DNA of 64,000 nt from Vondammii sp040505895 (GCA_040505895.1 JBEVXU010000011.1:1-64000); one strand, 5' to 3'; positions 1-8,883 are shown, counted from the stretch's first letter. Notes: generated by a model not told the origin, from the letters alone. Numbers and translations: made by a program.

Positions 1-84
1 GTTGGCAGTTGGCAGTTGGCAGTTGGCAGTTGGCAGTTGGCAGTTGGCAGTTGGCAGTTGGCAGTTGGCAGTTGGCAGTTGGCA
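1..84. repeat. Heptamer tandem array (GTTGGCA)x12
   Basis: Twelve perfect copies of GTTGGCA run from the first base of the window, so the array may extend further left. Read on the other strand the unit is TGCCAAC, one or two bases different from the TGATAAC/TGACAAC units at 139-278. The two arrays therefore face each other as inverted arms around a 54-bp spacer (85-138). No open reading frame uses it. Confidence 0.97.
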
Positions 85-138
85 AAAAAGACTGTTTCTT
101 TCCAAAGCTCACGGTCAAGCAGTTTCCGACGAACGGCA

Positions 139-278
139 CTGATAACTGATAACTGATAACTGATAACTGATAACTGATAACTGATAACTGATAACTGATA
201 ACTGATAACTGATAACTGATAACTGATAACTGACAACTGACAACTGACAACTGACAACTGACAACTGACAACTGACAA
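139..278. repeat. Heptamer tandem array (CTGATAA)x13 then (CTGACAA)x7
   Basis: Thirteen perfect CTGATAA units (139-229) are followed without a break by seven perfect CTGACAA units (230-278). The sharp switch of one base suggests block-wise amplification. The array ends five bases before the GTG start at 284, so it occupies the whole leader of that gene and leaves no room for a normal Shine-Dalgarno sequence. The same unit lies just upstream of the start codon of the gene at 18140-18508. Confidence 0.97.
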
Positions 279-283
279 AAATC

Positions 284-1516
284 GTGACCTCAAGCCCTAT
301 CGAAACAAAACTGGCAGCAGCCCGTACCAAGCTGATCCTCGATAAACCGTTTCTCGGGGCACTAGTGCTGCGCCTGCCGATGGAAGCAGCCCAGCGGGCC
401 TGGTGTGAGACTACAGCAACGGACGCCCGCAAATTCTACTACAACCCGGAATATATCGACGCCCTGAATTTGGCCGAAACTCAGTTTGTGCTCGCCCATG
501 AGGCTCTACATTGTGCGCTCTCCCACTTTGCACGCCGTCAACACCGCATCTGTCATCGTTGGGATCTTGCCTGTGATTTCGCCATCAATCCACTGCTGCT
601 TGACGATGGGCTTACCCCTCCTCCCGACTCACTGCTGCTGGAGCAGTTCCGAGGGATGACCGCAGAGGAGATTTACCCTCTGCTGGATGAATTTGAGGAT
701 AAGGAGACCCTCGACTACCACGCCTACGACAAAGATAACCAAGAGAAGAGTGGCTCAGGTAAAACCGAAAATGACCTTTCGAAAGAGCAGGAACAGGAGG
801 ATGGGTCCTCCACCGGTGACGCCCCACAGGTCGAAATAGACCAAGGTGCGGGCGGCAACACCCCACCACCCGCCCTTGGTCCAGATGAGCAGGAGACGCT
901 CAGCATCCAGTGGCAACAACGCATGGCCGGCGCTGCTCAGCAGGCGATGCAGGCGGGCAAACTGGGGGGCACACTGGCACGCATGATCGATCACCTGCTA
1001 CAGCCTCAGCTCCCCTGGCGTATGCTGCTGGCCCGGCACCTATCGAGCAATGCCCGTGACGACTACAGCTATATGCGGCCATCACGGCGTGAAGGGGCCT
1101 TTATCCTGCCCAGCCTACGTAGTCAGCAGATTGATCTGGTGGTAGCCCTCGACACCAGCGGTTCCATCGCTGAGGAGGAGCTCAGCCAATTCATCTCAGA
1201 GATCGACGCAATCAAGGGGCAACTACGGGCAAGGGTAACACTGGTGGCCTGCGATGCCTCGCTGGCCGAAGATGGCCCTTGGGTATTCGAACCCTGGGAG
1301 GAGTTCAAACTTCCACGCACCTTCACTGGCGGCGGCGGCACCCGTTTTTCTCCCGTGTTCGAGTGGGTGGAAAAACAGGGACTGCAACCGGAAACCCTAA
1401 TCTATTTCACCGATGCCGAAGGGCGTTTTCCGGAGATACCACCTCACTATCATGTTGTCTGGCTGGTCAAGGGAAAGTGCACAGTACCCTGGGGAGAGCG
1501 GATTCAGCTCAACTAA
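284..1516 (+). CDS. DUF2201/VWA-like putative metallopeptidase domain protein
   Basis: This 410-residue protein has the two-part layout of the COG3864 family of predicted metal-dependent peptidases. The N-terminal part carries an HExxH-like motif, HEALH at residues 72-76. An acidic, Gln/Gly-rich linker spans about 140-205. The C-terminal part is VWA-like, with a MIDAS-type DTSGS at 290-294. Family members usually sit beside a MoxR-type AAA ATPase and are thought to act with it in metal or cofactor insertion; such a partner, if present, would lie left of the window. The GTG start is chosen because the N-terminus (AAARTKLILDKPF) matches the family start. The odd feature is the leader, which is a pure heptamer array with no ribosome-binding site. 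Function is inferred from family only. Confidence 0.85.
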   Translation: MTSSPIETKLAAARTKLILDKPFLGALVLRLPMEAAQRAWCETTATDARKFYYNPEYIDALNLAETQFVLAHEALHCALSHFARRQHRICHRWDLACDFAINPLLLDDGLTPPPDSLLLEQFRGMTAEEIYPLLDEFEDKETLDYHAYDKDNQEKSGSGKTENDLSKEQEQEDGSSTGDAPQVEIDQGAGGNTPPPALGPDEQETLSIQWQQRMAGAAQQAMQAGKLGGTLARMIDHLLQPQLPWRMLLARHLSSNARDDYSYMRPSRREGAFILPSLRSQQIDLVVALDTSGSIAEEELSQFISEIDAIKGQLRARVTLVACDASLAEDGPWVFEPWEEFKLPRTFTGGGGTRFSPVFEWVEKQGLQPETLIYFTDAEGRFPEIPPHYHVVWLVKGKCTVPWGERIQLN

Positions 1517-1530
1517 GGAACCTCTGAATC
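1513..1530. repeat. Solo terminal motif of the MITE-A family
   Basis: Directly after the stop of the preceding gene, TAAGGAACCTCTGAA matches the left terminal repeat of the element at 19541-19748. No matching right end is seen within the following few hundred bases, so this looks like a relic or solo end. Confidence 0.5.
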
Positions 1531-1626
1531 CGCATCAGCTGTAATTTATCGATCCCATCATTTTGCCAACCACCCTGTGGACGGGTAACATCAGAACTTT
1601 CCAGGGATCGACGGGTCTACTCGTAA

Positions 1627-3120
1627 ATGCTGCAATATCTCACACTAGCCCGACTGCCAGGAAAACCTGCAGGCCTTATCTGCTTGCTGCTCCTGCTCAC
1701 CTCAATAACCGCCAACAGCTTTGCCGGCGACATTCGCCTACCGGAAATCGGCGACCCATCTGGCAACCTCATCACTCCAGCGGAAGAGCAACGGTTTGGC
1801 CAGGCGTTTATGCGCAACATCCGCAGCAGCATGAATGTACTCTCAGACCCACTGATGGAGAACTACATTCAGTCGTTGGGAGAACGGCTGGTCGAAGCAA
1901 GCGACACACCGGGACGCAGCTTCCATTTCTTTCTCGTTGATGCTCCCGAGATCAACGCCTTCGCCGGTCCGAGTGGCTATATCGGCACCTACACGGGCCT
2001 AATCACCGCTACCCAGTCGGAGAGTGAACTTGCCTCCGTGCTCGCTCATGAGACCGCCCACGTCAGCCAGCAACACCTGCTGCGCACCTTTGATGCCGTT
2101 CAGCGCATGTCTCTTCCCATGGCGGCATTAACAGTGGCCGCTATTGTTATTGGTGCCGCCGCTGATAATCCGGATGCGGGAGTTGCTGCGTTCACAGGCA
2201 TCCAGGCGGGCATGGCCCAACGACAGATCAACTTTACCCGCTCCCATGAAGAGGAGGCCGACCGTATCGGTATTCAGTCACTGGCCAATGCCGGCTTTGA
2301 ACCGCAAGCAATGGCAACCTTCTTCGCCCGTATGGGAAAAGCCTCGCGCCTCTACGACAGTGGTCAATTGCCTGAGTTTCTTCGCACACATCCAGTGAGC
2401 AGCAACCGAATTGCCGATGCCTATGGGCGGGCGGATGACCACCGCTATCAGCAACGACCCGATAGTCTGGAGTACCACCTGTTGCGGGCAAAGCTACGCT
2501 CAGCTGAATTCGCAGATCCGAGAGAGGCAATTCTCTTTTTCGAAAAGAGTCTGAACGAAGGGCGATTCAGGAACGAAGAGGGACAACGCTATGGTCACCT
2601 CTTATCACTACTTGCCGGGCGCCGTTATCAGGAGGCAAAATCAGAGCTGGCAATACTGCAGAAGAAACGGCCGCAGCAGGTTGACTACATCGTTGCCGGC
2701 GCACTGATAGAAAAGGGTATTGGCCACCCCAAAAATGGACTGGAGATATTGAGAGAGGGGTTGGAGATCCACCCCGGCAACTATCCGCTGTCAATCTACT
2801 ATGCACAGGCACTCCTCGACCACGGGGACGCAGCTAAGGTAATCCCTCTGCTGGAAGAGCAGATTCACGACCACTCCGACAACACCACTCTTTACAAACT
2901 CCTCGCCCAGGCAGCCGGAGACAGTGGCAACGAAACACAGGGGCGACGTTACCTTTCAGAGTACCACTACCATTCAGGGGATTTGCAGGCGGCTATCAAG
3001 CAGCTTCAACAGGCGTTAAGCGACCGCTCGATCGATTACTATCAGAGCGCCGTCATGGCCGCCCGTCTTAAAGCGTTGCGCCTGGAGCATAAAGAGCTGA
3101 AAGAGCGAAAGAAGGAGTAG
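1627..3120 (+). CDS. bepA: M48 family metalloprotease with TPR region, BepA-like
   Basis: A periplasmic zinc protease of 497 residues, matching the BepA (YfgC) family in length and layout. A signal peptide occupies about 1-33 and ends near SFAG. The zinc motif HETAH is at 141-145, and the distal glutamate lies in EEEADRIG (208-215). A conserved HP at 255-256 corresponds to the histidine that gates the BepA active site. The C-terminal half (about 290-497) is helical TPR-like sequence. In E. coli BepA assists LptD/BAM assembly and degrades stalled outer-membrane proteins; the same role is inferred here. The gene stands alone, with a MITE directly after its stop. The preceding 110 bp contain an AAGGAACCTCTGAA motif shared with that repeat family. 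Confidence 0.93.
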   Translation: MLQYLTLARLPGKPAGLICLLLLLTSITANSFAGDIRLPEIGDPSGNLITPAEEQRFGQAFMRNIRSSMNVLSDPLMENYIQSLGERLVEASDTPGRSFHFFLVDAPEINAFAGPSGYIGTYTGLITATQSESELASVLAHETAHVSQQHLLRTFDAVQRMSLPMAALTVAAIVIGAAADNPDAGVAAFTGIQAGMAQRQINFTRSHEEEADRIGIQSLANAGFEPQAMATFFARMGKASRLYDSGQLPEFLRTHPVSSNRIADAYGRADDHRYQQRPDSLEYHLLRAKLRSAEFADPREAILFFEKSLNEGRFRNEEGQRYGHLLSLLAGRRYQEAKSELAILQKKRPQQVDYIVAGALIEKGIGHPKNGLEILREGLEIHPGNYPLSIYYAQALLDHGDAAKVIPLLEEQIHDHSDNTTLYKLLAQAAGDSGNETQGRRYLSEYHYHSGDLQAAIKQLQQALSDRSIDYYQSAVMAARLKALRLEHKELKERKKE

Positions 3121-3126
3121 TGGGCG

Positions 3127-3292
3127 CTAGGGAGACTCTGATTAAGTCTGGTTAGATTTAGGCTGAGATAAAATTATTCCAATTTGTTTCGAAGTGAGCG
3201 GTAATAGCCCCTCTATTGCTGCGATCTTCGAAGCGAATTGGGGCAATTTTAGCCAGCGTAAAGCAATCATGACTTGGTCAGAGTCTCCCTAG
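3127..3292. mobile_element. MITE-A copy 1 (non-coding inverted-repeat element)
   Basis: A 166-bp non-coding element between bepA and the convergent 3337-4581 gene. Its left end CTAGGGAGACTCTG is repeated inverted at the right end (3279-3292), and both ends continue with a degenerate AAGTC(T/A)(G/T)G-type stretch. A nested inverted repeat inside pairs TTCGAAG with CTTCGAA. It shares the ends and an internal CTGCGATCTTCG with the element at 19541-19748. A further CTAGGGAGACTCTG starts at 3289, overlapping the right end. No transposase is encoded, so it would need one supplied from elsewhere. Confidence 0.75.
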
Positions 3293-3336
3293 GGAGACTC
3301 TGCAGAACCTCACTTCATCTGGCTACGCCCAACACC

Positions 3337-4581
3337 TTACCAATCTTTCTTTTCGTCCTCATCCAAAGCAGCATCAAGATCTACAACTTCGTCAAGATCG
3401 ACCACCTCGTCAAATTCCTCATTGATAAGGTCACCCAAGTCCGTAATCTCATCCATCCCCCCATCTAAGAGCGGTTCAGGTTCAGGTTCAGGTTCAGGTT
3501 CAGGTTCAGGTTCAGGTTCAGGTTCAGGTTCAGGTTCAGGTTCAGGCTTGGGCTCAGGTTCGGGCTCAGGTTCGGGCTCAGGTTCGGGCTCAGGTTCGGG
3601 CTCAGGTTCGGGCTCAGGTTCGGGCTCAGGTTCGGGCTCAGGTTCGGGCTCAGGTTCGGGTTCTGGTTCAGGCTCTGCAGCACTCTCTTCACTGTCTGAG
3701 AACAGCTCCTCTGCAAGGCTGGACATTGACTCCATCTCGTCTACCGGCTCAGCCTGTTCACCCAGCACCTCCTCGGCAGTCTCACTTTCCATAGCCGCCG
3801 CCATCTGCTCATCTACTGTGGAATCGAGATCCCCACCTTCCCAGCCGCTCAAGGCATCGTCAAGATCCACTCCATCCTCTTCTGCAGCAGCCTCAGACTC
3901 CTCTTCCATCTCCATGGCATCCAAGTTTTCCACTGCATCCTGATCAGGATTTGCCTGTACTTCGGCATTAACAATCGCCTCATGCTTCTGAAACATCTGG
4001 CGTAACTTATCCTTATCCAGATCAGTTCCTGCACCCCCGGCAAACATGGAGGAGAATTCGTTGAGCATCCTGCTCATGGTGTCCATCGTGGTGCCCAGTT
4101 CACTGCTCAGTCGTTTGTTTTCAATCTTTAAGCGCTCAACCTCTGCATCAAACTTGGCTGTCTCATCATCACTGACACTCTTCCCCTGGGCTCCACCACC
4201 CGCCCCCTTGGGGATCTCAAGCACACGATAGGGCTCTACCGCGCTCTCAAACTCAACATTGAGGTTCTGCAATACAGTGGCATCCCGTCCCAGATAGACA
4301 TTCATAAAGGTCTGATAAAAGAGCTTCTCCCCCCGGCTGATATGGGTAACCGCCTTTTCCAAAGCTCCCCCATCCAGGTTGTAGACACTCTGTGCCACCT
4401 CTCGGGTTTCGACGGTACGACGCTCATCATCTTTTTTAATTCGTGACAACAACCGCAGAACCGCCATGCGGTCACGCTTCCTTTTTATCAGCGCCCGTAC
4501 AATTAAAAACACCGAGGTCACTGAGGTGAGCAGCAACAGTTCACCCAGCATCATCAAAACCAGGGCATCAATCTGCATCAT
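3337..4581 (-). CDS. Membrane-anchored acidic protein with long Glu-Pro repeat
   Basis: Unrecognised family. One N-terminal membrane segment (LVLMMLGELLLLTSVTSVFLIV) is followed by a basic stretch (KRKRDR). A cytoplasmic region with coiled-coil character follows (about 120-190). A very acidic region leads into an almost pure (Glu-Pro)n tract of about 70 residues before a short acidic tail. I start at the second ATG (4581); an upstream ATG at 4596 would lengthen the protein by five residues. The start lies inside the end of the upstream VWA gene (stop 4568), so the two are translationally coupled and probably work together at the inner membrane. The repeat DNA is described separately; its length may vary between strains. 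Confidence 0.8.
   Translation of the reverse strand: MMQIDALVLMMLGELLLLTSVTSVFLIVRALIKRKRDRMAVLRLLSRIKKDDERRTVETREVAQSVYNLDGGALEKAVTHISRGEKLFYQTFMNVYLGRDATVLQNLNVEFESAVEPYRVLEIPKGAGGGAQGKSVSDDETAKFDAEVERLKIENKRLSSELGTTMDTMSRMLNEFSSMFAGGAGTDLDKDKLRQMFQKHEAIVNAEVQANPDQDAVENLDAMEMEEESEAAAEEDGVDLDDALSGWEGGDLDSTVDEQMAAAMESETAEEVLGEQAEPVDEMESMSSLAEELFSDSEESAAEPEPEPEPEPEPEPEPEPEPEPEPEPEPEPEPEPEPEPEPEPKPEPEPEPEPEPEPEPEPEPEPEPEPLLDGGMDEITDLGDLINEEFDEVVDLDEVVDLDAALDEDEKKDW
3474..3680. repeat. In-frame GGTTCA / GGGCTCAGGTTC minisatellite (Glu-Pro codons)
   Basis: The first part is a run of GGTTCA hexamers (about 3474-3546). It then changes to dodecamers of GGGCTCAGGTTC up to about 3665. Units are multiples of six bases, so copy changes keep the reading frame and only lengthen or shorten the Glu-Pro tract of the 3337-4581 protein. 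The two-tier unit implies an older hexamer array, with a variant pair that later amplified. Confidence 0.93.
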
Positions 4582-6394
4582 CAGATGTACCCTCATCTTC
4601 TGTGATCAACTGAACCTGCTCGTTCTTCATACTACGGCGATAGAGCCAAAAGCCGACACCTGCACCAATCAACAACAGAAGATTAATACCACCGAAAACA
4701 GCCGCATTGACCATCCAGTCAGGTGACTCTTCCTCGGGCTCCACTGGCGGCTCTGGCTCCGGCTCCGGCTCAGGTGGTGGTATCGGCTCTGGTGGCGGTG
4801 GTGGAGGCTCAGGCGGTGGTAACACACCCCTACCCTCAACCGTTATCGGATCAAACTCCAGGTCAAGATCACTCCCGGATGCCGTTTTACCGGAAACACG
4901 GGCGACCAGCGTTGAATCGCCGATCATAGAAGCAGTATCGATCCGCGTTTCCCAAACACCCTCTTCCATACCGGGAAGCATCATTACCGGTATCTCGTTA
5001 CCCTCCGCAGAGGTAAGTCCCACCTCGAACTGCAACGATGCCGCATCCACCAACTCTTTGTCGGCACTGATCAGCAGTAAGGTGCCTTCCGCATCCCTAT
5101 CAATAACCTCAACGTTGAATGGAGAGGCAAGCTCAAACCGGTGCCGCTGCTCACGTTGAAAGGTTTTACCCTCCGCCCGGATAATCAGTTCACTTTTTCC
5201 GGGATTGAGCCCCTCACCTACAACAACGGTGAAGCTGCCATCACCCGCTTTCTTATCCTCACCCTGTCCGTCGTCAAACAGTGGGCGGGGTTCGCCGACT
5301 ACGCCATCGTTTATATGCTCGCTCTTCACCTCGATCATATCGAGGAACTCTTTTCGAGTTATCGTCTCTCCTTTGTTGGTAAAGTAAACCTCCAGTGGTA
5401 ACTGCTCCCCAAGAACAAAGCGACTCGGCAACTCACTACTGCGCATCTTCATGTTGGTCACAACCATCACCCGATTGTCGGGATCTGTAGCTGCAAGCAA
5501 TCGCCACTCACCCACTTCCGGGTCGGCGATGGTCAACAGGTCGTAACCCTCATCATGGTGCCAAACCACATTTTCGGGGGCCTCTCTGGTACCAAATTGT
5601 TGGCCCGACGGCATCACCACTTGCGTTGGCTCTGCACCATCCTGGCGGAAAACCAACAGTGTCAACTCTTCAATACTGCTGTCGACAAGAAACTTGTTGT
5701 CATTGAGGGGGACGGTATCGGGCCGCCCCACTTTTTCAAATATGCGTAGAAAAATCCGCTGCAACTGCGCCGCATCATTAACCTGCTCATACCAGCCGCC
5801 ACTCTCGCTGGAGAGAATCTTCATCAGTTCATGATCGGCACGTTCAGAGAGGGCAATAGTATGAACCTTGGCCCCAAACGTCTTTATCTTGGGGACCAAC
5901 TCATCAATGATGCGCTGACGGGAGATTCTGTTTTTTCCCTGAGATTTACTGATATCGACCATGCCGTCGGTCAATAGTATCAAGTGACGTTGATAGACAC
6001 GGCTGGCGCCACCCCAGTCGGCGATAGCACGTTTTAGCACCTCTTCAATATTGGTAAACTGGCCGGGAGAACCAATTTTTGCCGCCCCCGTCCTTGCCCG
6101 CTCCCTCCAGGCTTCATCAACCTGACCCAGCGGCACCTGCATATTGACGTACTGACCAAAGGTCCAGACACCGGCACGAGCCTCATCCGGTAGCAGCCCC
6201 ACCAGCAGTCGCAGTGCCGGACGGCGAAGATTCTTAGGATCGTTCTGCCTCATGCTGCCCGAGATATCGATCAAAATCCGGGCATCAGCAGCATCCACCT
6301 GAACAGGGGCTGCCTGCAATGAAAGAGTGGTGCAGAGAAGCAGGCCAAGAATCAACTGCAGAGGTCTAAGAAGTGGGCGAGGTAGATTCACCAT
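4568..6394 (-). CDS. VWA domain protein, TIGR03503-like, membrane anchored
   Basis: A 608-residue exported protein. A signal peptide spans about 1-29 (LQLILGLLLCTTLSLQA). The VWA domain begins at about 37, with MIDAS motif DISGS at 43-47. A long region of probable beta-sandwich follows, then a Pro/Glu linker (about 530-555). A single C-terminal membrane segment (AAVFGGINLLLLIGAGVGFWLY) and a short acidic cytoplasmic tail end the protein. The layout matches the TIGR03503 family, whose function is unknown; a metal-dependent ligand-binding role in the periplasm is inferred from the intact MIDAS. It is the first gene of a two-gene operon with the overlapping Glu-Pro-repeat protein downstream. Confidence 0.85.
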   Translation of the reverse strand: MVNLPRPLLRPLQLILGLLLCTTLSLQAAPVQVDAADARILIDISGSMRQNDPKNLRRPALRLLVGLLPDEARAGVWTFGQYVNMQVPLGQVDEAWRERARTGAAKIGSPGQFTNIEEVLKRAIADWGGASRVYQRHLILLTDGMVDISKSQGKNRISRQRIIDELVPKIKTFGAKVHTIALSERADHELMKILSSESGGWYEQVNDAAQLQRIFLRIFEKVGRPDTVPLNDNKFLVDSSIEELTLLVFRQDGAEPTQVVMPSGQQFGTREAPENVVWHHDEGYDLLTIADPEVGEWRLLAATDPDNRVMVVTNMKMRSSELPSRFVLGEQLPLEVYFTNKGETITRKEFLDMIEVKSEHINDGVVGEPRPLFDDGQGEDKKAGDGSFTVVVGEGLNPGKSELIIRAEGKTFQREQRHRFELASPFNVEVIDRDAEGTLLLISADKELVDAASLQFEVGLTSAEGNEIPVMMLPGMEEGVWETRIDTASMIGDSTLVARVSGKTASGSDLDLEFDPITVEGRGVLPPPEPPPPPPEPIPPPEPEPEPEPPVEPEEESPDWMVNAAVFGGINLLLLIGAGVGFWLYRRSMKNEQVQLITEDEGTSDDAD

Positions 6395-6479
6395 ACATCC
6401 AGGTCCTTTATTGTTAGATTTAAAATCTCCCGAACTATTAGCGGCACATGTCTATAAAGACTTTAGTTAAAAGAGTTGA

Positions 6480-7370
6480 TTATGGATAGGGAGGCGGTTC
6501 ACCGTCCGGCCGCTGGTAGAAGCGTTTGTAACTCCAGAGGTACTGTGAAGGGCATTGGCGGACGCAGTGCTCAAGTCCCTGATTCAGGGCCGTCGCTGCG
6601 ATAACAGGATCAGCATTGGCTATTCCGTCCGGCGCCTCAAACCAGTGCATACGAAACCCTTCCGAATCCTCCAACCGTTCCATATACCAGAACAATACAG
6701 AGGCACCGGTCTTCTGGGCAAGCCGGTTGACCAATACCATGGTCATCGCCTGGAGGCCAAAGAAGGGGGCAAATACCCCACCCCGGCGCCCCGCCGCCTT
6801 CGGCTCCTGATCGGCCAGCACCAACACCACTTCTCCGCGCTTAAGCGTGGCATAGATTGCTTTCACTCCCTGTGGTGTGGCCGGCACCAACTGTGCCCCA
6901 CTCTCGCTTCGCCCTTGCTTGATCGTACCTTCCAACACATCCTGACGCGGTGGACGGTAGAGTGCTGTTACCGGCGCCAGAGATGACATATGGTGAAGTC
7001 CCACCTCCCAGTTTCCCAAATGTGGCCCCACTGCAATTATCCCTTTGCCTTTTGCCAAAGTCTGCGTGAACAGATCTGTCCCAAAACCTAACTGAACCCG
7101 CGCCAACCATTGCCGGTAGTCTCCAATCCATGTGCCCGGCATCTCCATCATTGTTTTGGCATTTTCTATTAACGAGCGCTTTAATAGTTCATCACGCTCC
7201 TCCTGCTCAAGCCTAGGAAAACAGAGAGAGATATTAATTGACGAAACCTGCCGCTCACGGTTGGGGATATAGTAGACGAACCAGCCCAACAGCCGGCCTA
7301 TTTTCTGGGAAAAACCGAGCGGCAGCCTTGCGATAACAGACAGAATCAGAAGTATTATCTTTGCGCGCAT
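6480..7370 (-). CDS. LpxL/HtrB-type lysophospholipid acyltransferase family
   Basis: A 296-residue inner-membrane acyltransferase of the lipid A late-acyltransferase family (PF03279), which moves acyl chains from acyl-ACP to lipid A precursors. An N-terminal hydrophobic segment (IILLILSVIARLPLGF) anchors it. The catalytic HxxxxE motif is HLGNWE at 117-122. A conserved block, LADQEPKAAGRRGGVFAPFFG, contains the family DQ and FFG residues. Length is close to LpxL (about 306). LpxL and LpxM cannot be told apart by eye, so no symbol is given. It is monocistronic, with a divergent rhodanese gene upstream. Confidence 0.9.
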   Translation of the reverse strand: MRAKIILLILSVIARLPLGFSQKIGRLLGWFVYYIPNRERQVSSINISLCFPRLEQEERDELLKRSLIENAKTMMEMPGTWIGDYRQWLARVQLGFGTDLFTQTLAKGKGIIAVGPHLGNWEVGLHHMSSLAPVTALYRPPRQDVLEGTIKQGRSESGAQLVPATPQGVKAIYATLKRGEVVLVLADQEPKAAGRRGGVFAPFFGLQAMTMVLVNRLAQKTGASVLFWYMERLEDSEGFRMHWFEAPDGIANADPVIAATALNQGLEHCVRQCPSQYLWSYKRFYQRPDGEPPPYP

Positions 7371-7448
7371 AAATTTACTTTATATAGCACTGAGTTTTAC
7401 CTATCATACACGGCAGAGGCATTGCACCACTACCGGAGAAACAGAGAA

Positions 7449-7877
7449 ATGAGTAGTACCGAGCCAACGGGACTCACCCCAAAACAAGCCTGGCAGATGT
7501 TGCAGGATGACCCGCGAACCCTCCTGGTGGATATCCGCTCCAGCATGGAGTATCTATTCGTCGGCCACCCCAAGGCCGCTGTCCACGTACCCTGGATTGA
7601 TGAACCCGACTGGGTGGAGAACCCCCACTTCGTCACCGATATTCGTAAACTCGTCCTCGGCGGTGCGGTATGTGATAAAGAGGATGGCTGCGTCTCCGTA
7701 ATCCTCATCTGCCGCAGTGGCAAGCGCTCACTTGAGGCTGGTAAAGCCCTTATCGAGGGCAACTTTAACCGCGTCTTCCACGTCGATGAAGGGTTTGAGG
7801 GTGATCTCGATGAAGATCATCGCCGCAGTACCCTCAACGGCTGGCGTTTTCACGGTCTACCCTGGGAGCAATGCTAA
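7449..7877 (+). CDS. Rhodanese-like domain protein (sulfurtransferase)
   Basis: A single-domain rhodanese of 142 residues from the ATG at 7449, which has GGAG 11 bases upstream; an in-frame ATG at 7422 would add nine residues. The active-site loop is CRSGKRS with catalytic Cys88, and the conserved LVDIRS of the fold is near residue 26. There is no signal peptide, so it should be cytoplasmic. Such proteins carry persulfide on the cysteine for sulfur relay; the partner is unknown. Confidence 0.9.
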   Translation: MSSTEPTGLTPKQAWQMLQDDPRTLLVDIRSSMEYLFVGHPKAAVHVPWIDEPDWVENPHFVTDIRKLVLGGAVCDKEDGCVSVILICRSGKRSLEAGKALIEGNFNRVFHVDEGFEGDLDEDHRRSTLNGWRFHGLPWEQC

Positions 7878-7943
7878 AAAACGTCCACACATCAGAGCCT
7901 GGCGGTCTATAATTCTTTGTAGAGACCCTAAAGAGACTGAAAT

Positions 7944-8396
7944 ATGCGTACAAAAGCCATCCTCGCCTTTACCCTTTCAGCAGTACTAATGGCAGGCTGC
8001 CAAAGCAGCGGCCGTGGCACCGGGACCGTTGTCGGCGGTATCGCCGGTGGTGTCATCGGAAACCAGATGGGCTCAGGCTCGGGACGTACAGCCGCCGTTA
8101 TCATCGGCACCCTCGCCGGCGCTTACCTTGGGGGACATCTGGGTCAACAGATGGATGAAAATGATCGCTACCGTACGCAGCGCACATTGGAGACCACCCC
8201 GGTACATCAAACATCCGCCTGGCAGAATCCGGACAGTGGAAACAGTTATGAGGTGACGCCAACCAGGACCTTCGACTCTTCCAATGGCCCTTGCCGCGAA
8301 TACACCACAGAGGCGGTTATCGACGGAAGACAAGAGACGGTTTACGGCACCGCCTGCCGCCAACCCGACGGTAGCTGGCAAGCCGCCAACAACTAG
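7944..8396 (+). CDS. Glycine-zipper 2TM-type outer-membrane lipoprotein
   Basis: A 150-residue lipoprotein with lipobox LMAGC (Cys19). It has a glycine-zipper region, GTVVGGIAGGVIGNQMG and GTLAGAYLGGHLGQQM (about 28-70), typical of the COG4520/RT0821 surface-protein group. The C-terminal half contains GPCREYTTEAVIDG and YGTACRQPDGSW, with a Cys pair that could form a disulfide. The residue after the lipid-bearing Cys is Gln, which predicts outer-membrane sorting. Role unknown beyond envelope structure. Confidence 0.88.
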   Translation: MRTKAILAFTLSAVLMAGCQSSGRGTGTVVGGIAGGVIGNQMGSGSGRTAAVIIGTLAGAYLGGHLGQQMDENDRYRTQRTLETTPVHQTSAWQNPDSGNSYEVTPTRTFDSSNGPCREYTTEAVIDGRQETVYGTACRQPDGSWQAANN

Positions 8397-8526
8397 CGGC
8401 TGTAATAATCACCCCTAGCAGGGGGGCAGAGAAGAAGAGACCGCTGAGCATTCAGCACTTCTCCAAGTAAAAGCTCTGAACGCTTTGCCTCCCTGCATCT
8501 CGTCCTACCCCTATTCATATAACAGC

Positions 8527-8883
8527 TCAAATAGTCTTACGCCTGACACTCCGCTCCGCCGTTTCATAGCACCCCATAACGTAGAGGCGAATCTTGTTGC
8601 TTCGTGGAAATTCGCGCTTAACCAGCACCTTGAGGCTTTTCTTCAGCCGAGGTTCATCCACCTCAAAATCATTCTGCTCAAAACCCGCTTCCACTATACG
8701 AAAACGATCCTGTTCAAGTTTAATCAAATAGAGGTAGCGGTCCCGCTTGTAACTACGAACATCAAGATAGTGGCCGACAGGAAGCGTTTTAATACGTTTG
8801 AGCAGAGTGGGAATCAAGATATTGGCATCAATCACATCATTGAGCGCCCTTATGAAGTAGCGGCGTTGCCAATGAGATCTCAT
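8527..8883 (-). CDS. Hypothetical protein downstream of MscS-type channel
   Basis: A basic protein of about 118 residues with no recognised domain, signal or membrane segment. The ATG at 8883 gives MRSHWQRRYF; another ATG at 8898 is possible. Its start lies within the 3' end of the MscS gene (stop at 8837), so the two are cotranscribed and likely coupled. It contains a stretch that looks like alternating beta strands (YLDVRSYKRDRYLYLIKLEQDRFRI). It may modulate the channel, but that is only context. Confidence 0.7.
   Translation of the reverse strand: MRSHWQRRYFIRALNDVIDANILIPTLLKRIKTLPVGHYLDVRSYKRDRYLYLIKLEQDRFRIVEAGFEQNDFEVDEPRLKKSLKVLVKREFPRSNKIRLYVMGCYETAERSVRRKTI

Noticed and set aside
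1..278. CRISPR-like array
   Set aside because: Units are 7 bp and tandem without spacers, and no cas gene is present.
115..432. Minus-strand frame with repeated VISYQLS
   Set aside because: It is only the heptamer array read as protein (seven bases against three gives a periodic peptide), and it overlaps a well-supported gene.
3422..3943. Plus-strand Ser-Gly repeat protein
   Set aside because: It is the antisense of the Glu-Pro tract; the minus-strand frame has a membrane segment, a coupled upstream gene and a normal start.
8400..8430. Terminator after the glycine-zipper lipoprotein
   Set aside because: The CCCCT/AGGGG stem is only five bases and lacks a U-tract.
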